DNA of 64,000 nucleotides from Longimicrobium sp. (GTDB lineage: Bacteria > Gemmatimonadota > Gemmatimonadetes > Longimicrobiales > Longimicrobiaceae): the NCBI GenBank assembly GCA_036389135.1, contig DASVQP010000041.1:1-64000 (forward strand), read 5' to 3'. The stretch's first letter is position 1; every line of letters starts with the position of its first letter. Below are positions 32,540 through 41,857 of the stretch, piece by piece. The notes below the pieces were generated by a model. The model was not told the origin of the DNA, did not search any database, and saw only the letters and a list, made by a program, of their open reading frames with translations. The position numbers were made by a program, and so were the translations under genes.

Positions 32540-33256
32540 TTACGGTGTGGCGGCTGGGGGCGCGGGCGGGGAAAGCGTGGGGGCGCTCTTCACGTAGGCG
32601 AGGACGATCAGGAGAATGGCGATGACGCCGGCGATGCCCAGGAGGCGCTTGAGCCAGTTGGGGCGCGGCGCGGGGTCGGAGAGCGGGAGGGCCGGGGCGG
32701 GTGAGACGGCGGCAAGCTCGGCGGGGATGTGGGCGGGGCGCGGCGTCGGGGCGTCGGCGGAGGGGGCGAGCCAGGTGGCGGTCAGGGAGCAGGCGTCGTC
32801 TTCCTCGTCCTCGGCCTGGAGGGCGAGGGCGACGAGGCGGCCGCCATCCAGCTCACGGGCGAAGTAGACGGTGCCGGCGGCGCCGTCCATCGCGCCGAGG
32901 ACGTCGTACTCGCCTACGCTGGCGCTGCGCACCTCAGCCAGGAGGACCTCGCGGGCTTCGGGGGTGTCGGGGAAGTCGTCGCCGACGATGCGGGCGCCGC
33001 ACGAGGGGCAGGCGTCCGTCCACACCGCGAGCGGGGCGTGGCACCCAGCGCAGCTGCTTCCACCGGTGGGGACGGATGCGTCCAGGCGGGAAAGGATGCG
33101 CAGCTCGTCGCCGATCAGCGAGAGCGCGACCAGGGTGCCCGTGTCGCGCTCGCGGGCGAGGAAGCCGGGGCGAGCCTCGTCCGCGCCGAGCTGGCCCACG
33201 ACCTGGTAGGCGTCGCCGGTCGCTTCCTCGATCTGCCGGATGAGCTCGTCGTGCAT
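32540..33256 (-). CDS. zinc-ribbon membrane protein with two kinase N-lobe-like segments
   Basis: The start at 33256 (MHDELIRQIEEATGD) gives 238 aa. Residues 17-48 (YQVVGQLGADEARPGFLARE, then TGTLVALSLIGDE) and 117-147 (YDVLGAMDGAAGTVYFAREL, then GGRLVALALQAED) both resemble strands 1-3 of a Ser/Thr kinase N-lobe. The ATP-binding Lys is replaced by Ser/Ala-Leu and there is no C-lobe. Between them is a zinc ribbon (C69, C72, C83, C86). A Pro-rich linker and a C-terminal membrane helix (204-222) follow. It is the rightmost gene of the minus-strand T6SS block. An adaptor that docks the true kinase or binds nucleotides is conceivable, but nothing shows it. Confidence 0.75.
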   Translation of the reverse strand: MHDELIRQIEEATGDAYQVVGQLGADEARPGFLARERDTGTLVALSLIGDELRILSRLDASVPTGGSSCAGCHAPLAVWTDACPSCGARIVGDDFPDTPEAREVLLAEVRSASVGEYDVLGAMDGAAGTVYFARELDGGRLVALALQAEDEEDDACSLTATWLAPSADAPTPRPAHIPAELAAVSPAPALPLSDPAPRPNWLKRLLGIAGVIAILLIVLAYVKSAPTLSPPAPPAATP

Positions 33257-33416
33257 GGTGTGGATCGCCGCCGGATGTTGCCGCAAAGAGGGTGGGGGAA
33301 AGCTCGCCTCCGCCGCCGGGGCCGTCAACACGCCGGGCCGCAGCACGGGGATTGCGGCGCGTGCCAGAGCCGCGGGAGATCGCGGGGCTCGTCCATACAC
33401 GCCGGAGATCGGGATC

Positions 33417-34073
33417 ATGCTGCACAAAGGCGTTCGCGGGTGCTGGATGGGGCTGATGATGCTTATGGCTGCCGGCGGGTGCGCCAAAACGCCGGCGCTC
33501 CTCCGCCAGGCGCAGGTGGAGGGGCGGGCTCCCGAGGTGTTCCGCGTGCGCTTCGAGACGAGCCGCGGGCCGTTTGTGGTGGAGGCGCAGCGGAGCTGGT
33601 CGCCCGCGGGCGCCGACCGGTTCCACTACCTGGTGCGCAACGGGTTCTACGCCGAGAACCGCTTCTTCCGTGTCGTCAACGGGTTCATGGTGCAGTTCGG
33701 GATCAGCGGCGATCCGGCGGTGTCGGCCGCGTGGAGCGAGCGCTTCATCCGCGACGAGCCGGTGCTGCACGGCAACGAGCGCGGCACCGTGACCTTTGCC
33801 ACCGCGGGCCCCGACGCGCGCGGCACGCAGCTCTTCATCAACTACGCGGACAACCGCTCCCTCGACGGGCAGGGATTCACGCCCATCGGACGGGTGGTGG
33901 AGGGGATGGCGGTGGTGGACAGCCTCTTCGCGGGCTACGGCGAAGGCCCGCCGATGGGACCCCGCGGCCCCGACCAGCGCCGCATCGTCAGCGAGGGAAA
34001 CGAGTACCTGAAGCGCGAGTTCCCCAGGCTGGACTACATCACGTCGGCGCGCATCGTGGCCGTACGCCGGTAA
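33417..34073 (+). CDS. cyclophilin-type peptidyl-prolyl isomerase lipoprotein
   Basis: A 218-aa protein with a lipoprotein signal (lipobox AAGGC, Cys22) and a short-loop cyclophilin domain: VRFETSRGPFVVEAQRSW, FHYLVRNGFYAENRFFRVVNGFMVQFG, GTVTFATAGPDARGTQLFINYADN and GFTPIGRVVEGMAVVDSL. The FATAGPDARGTQLFIN stretch matches the active-site FxxxxxxxxxSQFFI region with T-Q-L-F. It should act in the periplasm on outer-membrane or secreted proteins. It is divergent from the zinc-ribbon gene, with a 160-nt gap in which I see no clear promoter. A hairpin terminator follows. Confidence 0.9.
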   Translation: MLHKGVRGCWMGLMMLMAAGGCAKTPALLRQAQVEGRAPEVFRVRFETSRGPFVVEAQRSWSPAGADRFHYLVRNGFYAENRFFRVVNGFMVQFGISGDPAVSAAWSERFIRDEPVLHGNERGTVTFATAGPDARGTQLFINYADNRSLDGQGFTPIGRVVEGMAVVDSLFAGYGEGPPMGPRGPDQRRIVSEGNEYLKREFPRLDYITSARIVAVRR

Positions 34074-34085
34074 GACAAAACGGGG

Positions 34086-34111
34086 GAGCGGCCTCTGGAC
34101 CGAGGCCGCTC
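34086..34111. terminator. bidirectional hairpin terminator
   Basis: GAGCGGCCTC (34086-34095) and GAGGCCGCTC (34102-34111) form a perfect 10-bp stem with a 6-nt loop between two converging genes. A CTCC-TT tract follows on the plus strand and AAAAC-type sequence lies on the other side. Confidence 0.75.
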
Positions 34112-34137
34112 TCCTTCAGCGTCCGCCGGTGCCAGCG

Positions 34138-35640
34138 TCAGGCCAGCCCCGTCAGGAAGGGGATGGACGGCGCGAAGAAGAACTCGCCGCCCTTCATCCG
34201 CACGAAGTTCTCGAAGCGGAAGGAAGTATTGGCGGGCGAACCGTAGTCGCTGGACCACCGTTGCTCGACGCCCGGAGGGGAAGACGGCTGTCCCATCACC
34301 GGATCGATGCCGGTGTCCTGCCGCAAGAAGTTCGCGGCGTTGCACCAGTCGCGCTGCATGAACGCGAACTGCGCCCGGATGCTGGCCTGAAAGCACATGA
34401 AGAGCAGCCCCACGTTCTTGGAGGGCAGCTCTTCGATCGCCTGGAACGTGCTCGGGTGCTTGTTGCGCTCGCCGTACGGCATTCCCCGGCGCGTGATGCG
34501 GCGGCTGCGCTCCGCCTCCTCCGGGGCGCCGAACTCGCGCACCACGTCGCCGCGCGGGTTCGCCTTGCGGATGTGGGCGTGGAATGGGCAGCGGGTGCCG
34601 TCCGCATCCGCGGCGTAGTCGAAGTCGTTCTCCTTCGCGGGGCGGAACCCGTCCGTCTTGGAAAGGGTGACGGGGGTGCCGTCTTCGAAGCGGCCCACCG
34701 CGAGGGCGCCGGCGCGCTCCCGCTCCTCGCCCTCGAAGCCGAGCGCGTCCGCCAGCTCCTGTTCGCGCAGCTTGAAGTGCAGCACGTCCTGCTCCAGCTT
34801 CCGGAACACCATGAAGCTGCCGAAGCAGCCCGGGGCATCCTCGGCGCCGGGGTCCGGCACCAGGACGCGCCGCAGCGGCTCGAAGGGGTCCCACTTGCGG
34901 ATCCCCCCACCGCCGGACTCCGCCACCCGCCTCCCCCGCGAGTCGAACTCGAAGTCGCTGCGCAGGTACAGCGGCTGGCTGCGTCCGTCCACGTAGCCGA
35001 AGTGCTCGATCCCCTCGTCGTCCTCGTTGCGCAGCGCGTCGCCGCGCTCGGCCGCCCGCACGGTGCAGTGCACGGCGATGTCGTTCATCGCGCGCCGGGC
35101 CTCGCGCAGCAGGTAGCCCGCGTCGTCGTCCGCCAGCAGGAGCATCGCGTCGATGTCCTTGCGGTATCCCGGGTCCCAGCTTTCCACCGGCGGGTCTGCG
35201 AAGTCCTCCACGGCGTGCTCCTTCATCCCCGTGGCGAACGACGAGTGGATGTCCCCCTCCGGCTCCTCGTGGAAGAGCGATTGGGGGTCCAGCCCCAGGC
35301 GCCGATAGCCGCTGGCCGTGATGAGGAGGTTGCCGAAGAGGCCTCCGGGCACCCGGAACGCGCGGTAGTCCATCGTCTCGCGGTGCTGGCGCAGCGCGGA
35401 GGTCACGTACCGGCGCGCGAGGTCGGCCAGCGTCTGCCGCGCCGCGCCGATGTCGTCGCGGAAGGAGAAGAAGATGTAGACGCCGTGCTCTCGCCCGTGC
35501 CCCTTGAGGATGTTCCCCTGCAGGTTCCCGAGGACCGGGTGAAGCTTCTCATCCGTTTCGTCGAGCGGAGCCTTGTTGTCCAGATCCAGCGTCGCCGCAC
35601 GCACCCCGCGTTTCACCTGCGCACTTTTCACCTTGGGCAT
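34138..35640 (-). CDS. Dyp-type heme peroxidase
   Basis: This protein is 500 aa from the ATG at 35640. The DyP signature GxxDG is present as FGYVDGRSQP (distal Asp). The proximal heme His lies in the region CPFHAHIRKANPRGD. Further family segments are RDDIGAARQTLADLARRYVTS, GLLFMCFQASIRAQFAFMQRDW and a C-terminal GGEFFFAPSIPFLTG. The length fits class C/D or long class B enzymes. No encapsulin cargo tail or Tat signal is seen, so it is probably cytoplasmic or secreted without a cleavable signal. It uses H2O2 to oxidise dyes, phenolics or porphyrins. It is monocistronic. Confidence 0.9.
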   Translation of the reverse strand: MPKVKSAQVKRGVRAATLDLDNKAPLDETDEKLHPVLGNLQGNILKGHGREHGVYIFFSFRDDIGAARQTLADLARRYVTSALRQHRETMDYRAFRVPGGLFGNLLITASGYRRLGLDPQSLFHEEPEGDIHSSFATGMKEHAVEDFADPPVESWDPGYRKDIDAMLLLADDDAGYLLREARRAMNDIAVHCTVRAAERGDALRNEDDEGIEHFGYVDGRSQPLYLRSDFEFDSRGRRVAESGGGGIRKWDPFEPLRRVLVPDPGAEDAPGCFGSFMVFRKLEQDVLHFKLREQELADALGFEGEERERAGALAVGRFEDGTPVTLSKTDGFRPAKENDFDYAADADGTRCPFHAHIRKANPRGDVVREFGAPEEAERSRRITRRGMPYGERNKHPSTFQAIEELPSKNVGLLFMCFQASIRAQFAFMQRDWCNAANFLRQDTGIDPVMGQPSSPPGVEQRWSSDYGSPANTSFRFENFVRMKGGEFFFAPSIPFLTGLA

Positions 35641-35970
35641 GGCTAACCTCTCGGCGTATGATATGGGTGTCGGCCCGCTGAATCCCGTCGGGAGCGGGAT
35701 GCCGCCGTGCGCGGCCGTAGGAATGGAGGGACACGGCACCCCATATTTCCTCCGTGGACGCCCTCCGTCAATATTTTGGGCCTGATGTGGGGAGCGGCTT
35801 CGCGGGGGACCTTCATCCCTGGCCCTCGATCCGTCTTCCCTTTTCTCCGTGTGAGGCCGCAGTTGCAGCTCCTCTGCGTCTCCGCGCCTCCGCGTGAGCC
35901 CAGCAGTTGCGGTTCTACCCAACGCTCCGGCCGCGCCGGCTGTATCCACCCCCGGCACCCGCCGTTGCGC

Positions 35971-35999
35971 TTGTCCGTGCCCGGGAGTGCGGGTAAATT
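35971..35999 (+). promoter_or_regulatory. probable sigma-70-type promoter of the RND efflux operon
   Basis: TTGTCC (35971-35976), a 17-nt spacer and TAAATT (35994-35999) lie 86 nt before the first gene, at the only A/T-rich spot in the leader. The rest of the 444-nt gap (35641-36084) contains degenerate CTCTGCGTCTC-type repeat DNA (about 35850-35895) and nothing else recognised. Confidence 0.55.
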
Positions 36000-36084
36000 A
36001 GCACCTCACACCACGCAGAACGTTCGAGCGGATCGAGGCGGGAAGCTCCGCCGCACCGCCTGGCACGTCATAGAAGAAGGGACG

Positions 36085-37518
36085 ATGCACCGACCCCGGT
36101 TCGCCGCGCGCATGGCCGCGCTGGCACTCTTAGCCTGCGCGGCACCGGCCGCAGCGCAGGACACGCTCTCGCTTTCCCTTCCCGATGCCGTGCAGCGCGC
36201 CCAGGCGGGCGACGAGGTGCAGCTCGCCAGCCAGCGCCTGAACGCGGCCACCGCGGCGGCGGGGGCGGCGGGGGCGGGACGGTACCCGCAGCTTCGCCTC
36301 AACACGACGTTCAACCACGTCTACGAGAACGCGCGCGCGCAGGCGGTGGGGCAGATCTTCAACCAGCCCAACAGCTATGGCGCAAACCTGAACCTGGCCG
36401 TGCCGCTCTACCAGGGCGGGCGGGCCACGCAGGGGCAGCGCGCCGCCAACCGCCTGCGCGAAGCCGCCGGCGCCGAGGTGGAGACCGCCCGCGCCGACGT
36501 GTCGCTGCAGGTGCTGGCGGCGTACCTCTCGGGCCTGCTGGGCGACCGGCTGGTGGCGATCCAGGACAGCAACCTGGTGCTGGCCGATGCGCGGCTGCGG
36601 CAGGTGGAGCAGTTCGAGCGCTCGGGGCGCGTGGCGCGCTACGACGTGCTGCGCGCGCGGGTGGAGCGCGCCAACCTGGTGCCGCTCGCCATCCAGGCCC
36701 GCGGCAACCGAGAGCTGGCGCTGCTGGAGCTGCGCCGCCTTACCGACATCCCGCAGGACCAGCCGCTGCGCCTGGTGACGCCGCTCACCGCGGAGATGGC
36801 GCGCGCGCTGGCGGACGCCGTCGGGCGTGACGCATCGGCGGCGGACAGCGCGTGGCTGACGGAGCTGCCGGCCATGCGCGCCGCGCGGCTGCGGGTGGAG
36901 GCGGGGCGCGCCACGGCGCGGGCCGCGTCGTCCGGCTACCTGCCGACCGTGCAGCTCAACCTGCTCAACGGCTACCAGGCCTTCCCCGCCACCTTCCAGC
37001 CGCCGCTCCGGGGTGGCGCGCTGGAGACGATCGACTGCCCGGCGGGCTCGGCCGACGGGCGGGTGTGCACGCAGCAGAACGGCGGCTGGTTCAGCGACCG
37101 GTCGATGGGGCTGACGCTGAGCTGGCCCGTGTTCGACGGCTTCCGCACGAGGTCTGACGTGCGGCAGGCGCGCGCGCAGGCGCAGATCGCCGAGGTGCAG
37201 GCGCAGCAGACGCGCGAGGCGGCGCTGGTGGAGGCGGGACGGGCGCGCACCGAGCTGGCCACCGCCCGCGCAACCTTTGAGGCGGGCCGCCAGACGGTGG
37301 CCGAGGCCGAGGAGGCGTTCCGGCTGGCCACCCTGCGCTACGCACGCGGGCTGGGGACGCAGCTGGAGATCTCCGACGCGCAGCTGGCGCTGCTGACGGC
37401 GCGCACCAACGAGGCACGCGCCGCGCACCAGCTTTACCTGGCGGCCGCCGGGGTGGCCCGCGCGCTGGGCCGGCCGGTTCCCTTCCCCGGCGCGGCGCTT
37501 TCCGCCCCCAACCCATGA
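36085..37518 (+). CDS. TolC-family outer-membrane efflux protein
   Basis: This 477-aa protein has a signal peptide (residues 1-24, cleaved after AAAQ) and two outer-membrane efflux repeats: LSLPDAVQRAQAGDEVQLASQRL ... YQGGRATQGQRAANRLREA, and a second copy from about 255, PVFDGFRTRSDVRQARAQAQIAEVQAQQTREA. The latter ends with LATLRYARGLGTQLEISDAQLALLTARTNE. It forms the trimeric outer-membrane tunnel. AGAAGG precedes the ATG. It is first in a three-gene operon and overlaps the adaptor gene by ATGA. Confidence 0.92.
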   Translation: MHRPRFAARMAALALLACAAPAAAQDTLSLSLPDAVQRAQAGDEVQLASQRLNAATAAAGAAGAGRYPQLRLNTTFNHVYENARAQAVGQIFNQPNSYGANLNLAVPLYQGGRATQGQRAANRLREAAGAEVETARADVSLQVLAAYLSGLLGDRLVAIQDSNLVLADARLRQVEQFERSGRVARYDVLRARVERANLVPLAIQARGNRELALLELRRLTDIPQDQPLRLVTPLTAEMARALADAVGRDASAADSAWLTELPAMRAARLRVEAGRATARAASSGYLPTVQLNLLNGYQAFPATFQPPLRGGALETIDCPAGSADGRVCTQQNGGWFSDRSMGLTLSWPVFDGFRTRSDVRQARAQAQIAEVQAQQTREAALVEAGRARTELATARATFEAGRQTVAEAEEAFRLATLRYARGLGTQLEISDAQLALLTARTNEARAAHQLYLAAAGVARALGRPVPFPGAALSAPNP

Positions 37519-38672
37519 TGAGCTCGTCGATGACTCTGCAGACCGTTCGCTCCTCCCTCGTGCTGGCCGCCGCGCTGCTGGCCGCCGGCTGCTCCAGCGA
37601 CGCCGGCGCCCGTGAGGCCGGCAAGGGCGGGGGCGCCGGAGGGCCCGGGGGCGGCGGCCCCAGCGTGACGCTGGCCGCCACCGACGTGGCTTCGCCGCGG
37701 CGCACGCCCATCGAGGACGCCATCCCCGTGACCGGCAACCTGCAGCCGCTGGAGCGGGCCGAGGTGCGCTCGCGGCTGGAGGGCGACCTCACCGGCGTGT
37801 ACGTGCGCGAGGGCGAGCCGGTGCGGCAGGGGCAGATGCTGGCGCGGTTCGAGGCGAGCGAGCAGGCCGGCTCCGCCCGCAGCGCCGGCGCCGACGTGGC
37901 CGCCGCGCGCAGCGAGCTGAGCACCGCGCAGTGGAACCTGGACCAGTCGCGAGAGCTGTACCGGCAGGGCGCCGTTCCCGAGCGCGACGTGCGCGTGGCG
38001 GAACAGACGGTGGCCGGGGCCCGCGCCCGCGTGGCCGCCGCCGCCGCGCGGCTGGGCACCACCCGCAGCGAGGTGGGCGACACCCGCGTGCTGGCGCCCA
38101 CCAGCGGCATCATCGAGAAGCGCAACGCCAACCCGGGCGAGCACGTCGCCCGCGGCGCGGCGCTCTTCACCATCGTGCGCGGCGACGTGCTGGAGCTGGC
38201 CGCCGCCGTGCCGGAGCGGAGCGCGGCGGGGGTGCGGGCCGGGCAGACCGTGCGCTTCACCGCCGATGCGCGCCAGTTCACCGGCCGCGTGGCCCGCGTG
38301 GGTCCGTCGGTGGACCCCGGATCGCGCGCGGTGACGGTGTACGTGCAGATCCCCAACCCGGACGGGGCGCTCAAGGTGGGGACCTTCGCCAGCGGGCGCA
38401 TCGTGTCGCGCGTGGTGGAGGATGCCATGGTGCTCCCGGCCGCCGCCATCCGCGAGGCGCGCGAGGGGGGCAAGCCCTTCGTCTACCGCGTGGTGGACGG
38501 CAAGATCGACGTGGCCGAGGTCACGCCGGGGCTGGCCGACGAGGCGCAGGGGCTGGTGCAGGTGAGCGGGCTCAGCGAGGGCGACAAGGTGGTCGTCGGC
38601 AACGTGGGGGTGCTGGGGAAGGGGATGAAGGTGCGGATGGCCGGCGAGGGCCGGCCCCGCGGCGGGAGCTGA
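37515..38672 (+). CDS. RND efflux periplasmic adaptor (membrane fusion) lipoprotein
   Basis: A 385-aa HlyD/AcrA-like adaptor. Lipoprotein signal with LLAAGC (Cys26) and a Gly-rich spacer. The lipoyl half-motifs RSRLEGDLTGVYVREGEPVRQGQ and TRVLAPTSGIIEKRNANPGEHV surround a helical hairpin (residues 110-180). Beta-barrel and membrane-proximal domains follow (RVGPSVDPGSRAVTVYVQIPN; VLPAAAIREAREGGKPFVYRV). It links the inner-membrane pump to the TolC-like tunnel. Coupled to the preceding gene by a 4-nt overlap and 13 nt before the pump gene. Confidence 0.93.
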   Translation: MMSSSMTLQTVRSSLVLAAALLAAGCSSDAGAREAGKGGGAGGPGGGGPSVTLAATDVASPRRTPIEDAIPVTGNLQPLERAEVRSRLEGDLTGVYVREGEPVRQGQMLARFEASEQAGSARSAGADVAAARSELSTAQWNLDQSRELYRQGAVPERDVRVAEQTVAGARARVAAAAARLGTTRSEVGDTRVLAPTSGIIEKRNANPGEHVARGAALFTIVRGDVLELAAAVPERSAAGVRAGQTVRFTADARQFTGRVARVGPSVDPGSRAVTVYVQIPNPDGALKVGTFASGRIVSRVVEDAMVLPAAAIREAREGGKPFVYRVVDGKIDVAEVTPGLADEAQGLVQVSGLSEGDKVVVGNVGVLGKGMKVRMAGEGRPRGGS

Positions 38673-38685
38673 GGGGGAGACGACG

Positions 38686-41600
38686 ATGTTCCTTTCCGAC
38701 GTATCGATCCGGCGGCCGGTATTCGCCACCATGATGATGGTGACGCTGGTGGTGCTCGGCATCATCGGCTACCAGCGCCTGGCCATCGACGAGTACCCCG
38801 ACATCACCTACCCCGTGGTGGTTGCGCAGACCTCCTACCCTGGCGCGTCGCCGGGGGTGATGGAGCGCGAGGTGACGCGCCCCATCGAAGAGGCGCTGAA
38901 CACCGTGCAGGGGATCCAGGAGATCACCTCCACCTCCGCCGAGGGGAGCTCGCTGGTGCGCGTGCAGCTCCAGCTGGGCGTGGACGTGATGGCCGCGCAG
39001 CAGGAGGTGCAGTCCAAGGTGGCGCGCATCCGCCGGCAGCTCCCCGAGGACATCCAGGACCCCGTCATCATCCGCTTCGACCCCAACGAGCGGCCGATCA
39101 TGTCGATCGCGGTCCAGAGCACGGACCGCCCCATGCGCGAGCTCACCGACCTTGCGGACGAGGTGATCTCCACCCGCCTGGAGTCGATCCCGGGCGTGGG
39201 CGGCGTGAACCTGGTGGGCGGCACGGACCGCCAGATCCGCGTGCAGCTGGACCCGGCGGCGATGAGCTCGTACGGCATCGCGCCGCCGCAGGTGGTGCAG
39301 GCGCTGCAGCGCGAGAACCAGGAGGTCCCCGCCGGCCGCGTGCGCCGCGGCGACCAGGAGCGGCTGGTGCGCATCACCGGCCGCGTGGAGGACCCGCGCA
39401 CCTTCCGCGACATCACCGTGGCCGTGCGCGACGGCGTGCCCGTGCGGCTGGGCGACGTGGGGAGCGTGGTGGACGGCACCGCCGAGGCGCGCAGCGCGTC
39501 GTTCCTCAACGACGGCCGCGCGCTCTCCGTGGAGATCCTGAAGGTGAGCGGCACCAACACGGTGGACGTGGCCGAGCGGGTGCGCGAGCAGATCGCGGAG
39601 CTCGAGCGCCAGCTTCCCACCGACGTCAAGATGACGGTGGTGAGCGACGACTCGCGCCGCATCCGCGCCTCGCTGGAGTCGGTGCAGCACGAGCTGATCC
39701 TGGGCGCCATTCTCTGCATCGCCATCATCTACCTGTTCCTGAACTCCTGGCGCTCCACCATCATCACGGGGCTGGCGCTGCCCATCTCCATCATCTCGGC
39801 GTACTTCGGGATGTGGATGTTCGGCTTCACCATGAACACCATGACGCTGCTGGCGCTCTCGCTCGCCATCGGCCTGCTGATCGACGACGCCATCGTGGTG
39901 CGGGAAAACATCGTGCGCCACGTGGAGATGGGTAAGGACCATCACACCGCGGCGCGCGAGGGGACCAGCGAGATCGGGCTGGCCGTCTTCTCCACCACGC
40001 TGGCGGTGGTCGCCGTGTTCATCCCCGTGGCCTTCATGGGCGGGCAGATCGGGCTGATCTTCTTCCAGTTCGGCGTGGTGGTGGCGTTCGCGGTGATGGT
40101 TTCGCTCTTCGTCTCCTTTACGCTCGACCCCATGCTCTCCAGCGTGTGGCCAGATCCGGAGGTGGAGAACAAGGGGCGGCGCGGCAACTTCATCCAGCGC
40201 GGCGCGCGGCGCTTCAACGACTGGTTCGAGCGCGTGGCGGACCGCTATCCGCGCTGGCTGGCGTGGGGGCTCGACCACCGGAAGACGGTGGTGGGCGTGG
40301 CGGCGGCTTCCATCGTGGGATCGATGCTCATCATCCCCACCCTGGGCTTCACCTGGGTGCCGGACTTCGACGGCGGCGAGTTCAACGTGAACTTCCGCGT
40401 GGCGCCGGGGTCGCGGCTGGAGTACACGGTGGACAAGGGGCACACGGTGGCTCGCCTCCTCCGCAAGCAGCCGGAGGTGGAGTTCACGTACATGTCCATC
40501 GGCGGCGGCTTCCGCGGCTCGCCCAACAGCGGGCGCGTCTTCGTGAAGCTCAAGGACAAGGGAGACCGGTCGCGCACGCAGCAGGAGATCCAGGAGCAGC
40601 TTCGCGGGATGCTGCGCGGCATCCCGGGGGTGCGCGCCAACATCACGGGCACGCCCACCATCTTCGGCGGCTTCCGCCAGCCGATCCAGGTGAACGTGCA
40701 GGGCCCGGAGCAGGAGCGCCTGAAGCTGGCGGCCGAGCAGGTGATGGAGGTCCTGGGGGCCGTCCCCGGCGTGGCGGAGCCCACCTCCAGCGAGGAGGGT
40801 GAGATCCCGCAGCTGGACGTGGACGTGGACCGCGAGCAGGCGTGGGCGGCGGGGGTGGGGATCGGCTCCATCGCGTCGACGCTCCAGCCGCTCTTCACCG
40901 GCCAGCGCGCCACCACCTGGGAAGACGAGCAGGGCTACACGCACGACGTGGTGGTCGTCTACCCGGACTCGGTGCGCACTTCGGCGGGCGACGTGGCGAA
41001 CATCGTGGTGCCCAGCAGCAACATCGACCCCGGCACGGGCCGTCCCGCGATGATCCCGCTCTCGCAGGTCGCCACCGTGCGGCCGGGGGTGGGTCCACAG
41101 CAGATCGAGCGCTCCTCGCTGGAGCGGCAGATCTCGCTCTCCGCCGGCGTCGTACCCGGCTACGGCACGGGCGACGTGGCGGCGGCGGCCAAGGAAGCCA
41201 TCGCCAACGCGGGCCTTCCCAGCGGCTACCGCGCCGTCTTCCGCGGCGACGCGCAGAGCCTGGACGAGACCAAGGGCTTCGTGCTGGCGGCGCTGGGGAT
41301 GGCGGTGATCTTCATCTACCTGATCCTGGCCTCGCTCTTCGGCTCGTTCCTGCAGCCGCTGGCCATCATGCTCTCGCTGCCGCTCTCCTTCATCGGCGTG
41401 GCGCTGGCGCTCCTGCTCACCGGGGGGAACCTCAACGTCTTCACCATGATCGGCATCATCATGCTGATGGGGCTGGTGACCAAGAACGGCATCCTGCTGG
41501 TGGACTTCGCCAACCAGCAGCGCGAGGAGGGGATGGAGCGGCGCGAGGCGCTGCTTACTTCCGCGCGCATCCGCCTGCGCCCCATCATCATGACGACGGT

Positions 41601-41838
41601 GGCGATGATCTTTGGCATGGTGCCGCTGGCGCTCGCCCTGGGCGAGGGCGCCGAGCAGCGCGCCCCCATGGGCCGCGCCGTCATCGGCGGCCTCATCACC
41701 TCCACCGTGCTGACGCTGTTCGTGGTGCCGGTGGTGTACACGATGCTGGACGACTTCGTGGGGCTGTTCAAGCGGCGCACGGCGCCCGTGTCGCACGTGC
41801 CGCCAGCGCGCAGGCCGGAGGCGGCGGCGGCGGACTGA
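38686..41838 (+). CDS. RND multidrug efflux pump, HAE1/AcrB type
   Basis: This 1050-aa protein has twelve membrane helices and two large periplasmic loops. It opens with FLSDVSIRRPVFATMMMVTLVVLG. TM4 carries the proton-relay aspartates D400-D401 in LLIDDAIVVREN. The second half has GAAL-like IYLILASLFGSFLQPLAIMLSLPLSFIGV and GLVTKNGILLVDFANQQREEG. These are hallmarks of proton-driven efflux of organic compounds rather than metals; no CusA methionines are evident. It is the last gene of the tripartite operon. Substrates are unknown, and no local TetR or MarR repressor is adjacent. Confidence 0.95.
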   Translation: MFLSDVSIRRPVFATMMMVTLVVLGIIGYQRLAIDEYPDITYPVVVAQTSYPGASPGVMEREVTRPIEEALNTVQGIQEITSTSAEGSSLVRVQLQLGVDVMAAQQEVQSKVARIRRQLPEDIQDPVIIRFDPNERPIMSIAVQSTDRPMRELTDLADEVISTRLESIPGVGGVNLVGGTDRQIRVQLDPAAMSSYGIAPPQVVQALQRENQEVPAGRVRRGDQERLVRITGRVEDPRTFRDITVAVRDGVPVRLGDVGSVVDGTAEARSASFLNDGRALSVEILKVSGTNTVDVAERVREQIAELERQLPTDVKMTVVSDDSRRIRASLESVQHELILGAILCIAIIYLFLNSWRSTIITGLALPISIISAYFGMWMFGFTMNTMTLLALSLAIGLLIDDAIVVRENIVRHVEMGKDHHTAAREGTSEIGLAVFSTTLAVVAVFIPVAFMGGQIGLIFFQFGVVVAFAVMVSLFVSFTLDPMLSSVWPDPEVENKGRRGNFIQRGARRFNDWFERVADRYPRWLAWGLDHRKTVVGVAAASIVGSMLIIPTLGFTWVPDFDGGEFNVNFRVAPGSRLEYTVDKGHTVARLLRKQPEVEFTYMSIGGGFRGSPNSGRVFVKLKDKGDRSRTQQEIQEQLRGMLRGIPGVRANITGTPTIFGGFRQPIQVNVQGPEQERLKLAAEQVMEVLGAVPGVAEPTSSEEGEIPQLDVDVDREQAWAAGVGIGSIASTLQPLFTGQRATTWEDEQGYTHDVVVVYPDSVRTSAGDVANIVVPSSNIDPGTGRPAMIPLSQVATVRPGVGPQQIERSSLERQISLSAGVVPGYGTGDVAAAAKEAIANAGLPSGYRAVFRGDAQSLDETKGFVLAALGMAVIFIYLILASLFGSFLQPLAIMLSLPLSFIGVALALLLTGGNLNVFTMIGIIMLMGLVTKNGILLVDFANQQREEGMERREALLTSARIRLRPIIMTTVAMIFGMVPLALALGEGAEQRAPMGRAVIGGLITSTVLTLFVVPVVYTMLDDFVGLFKRRTAPVSHVPPARRPEAAAAD

Positions 41839-41857
41839 AGGGGGCGCGGGCCCCCTC

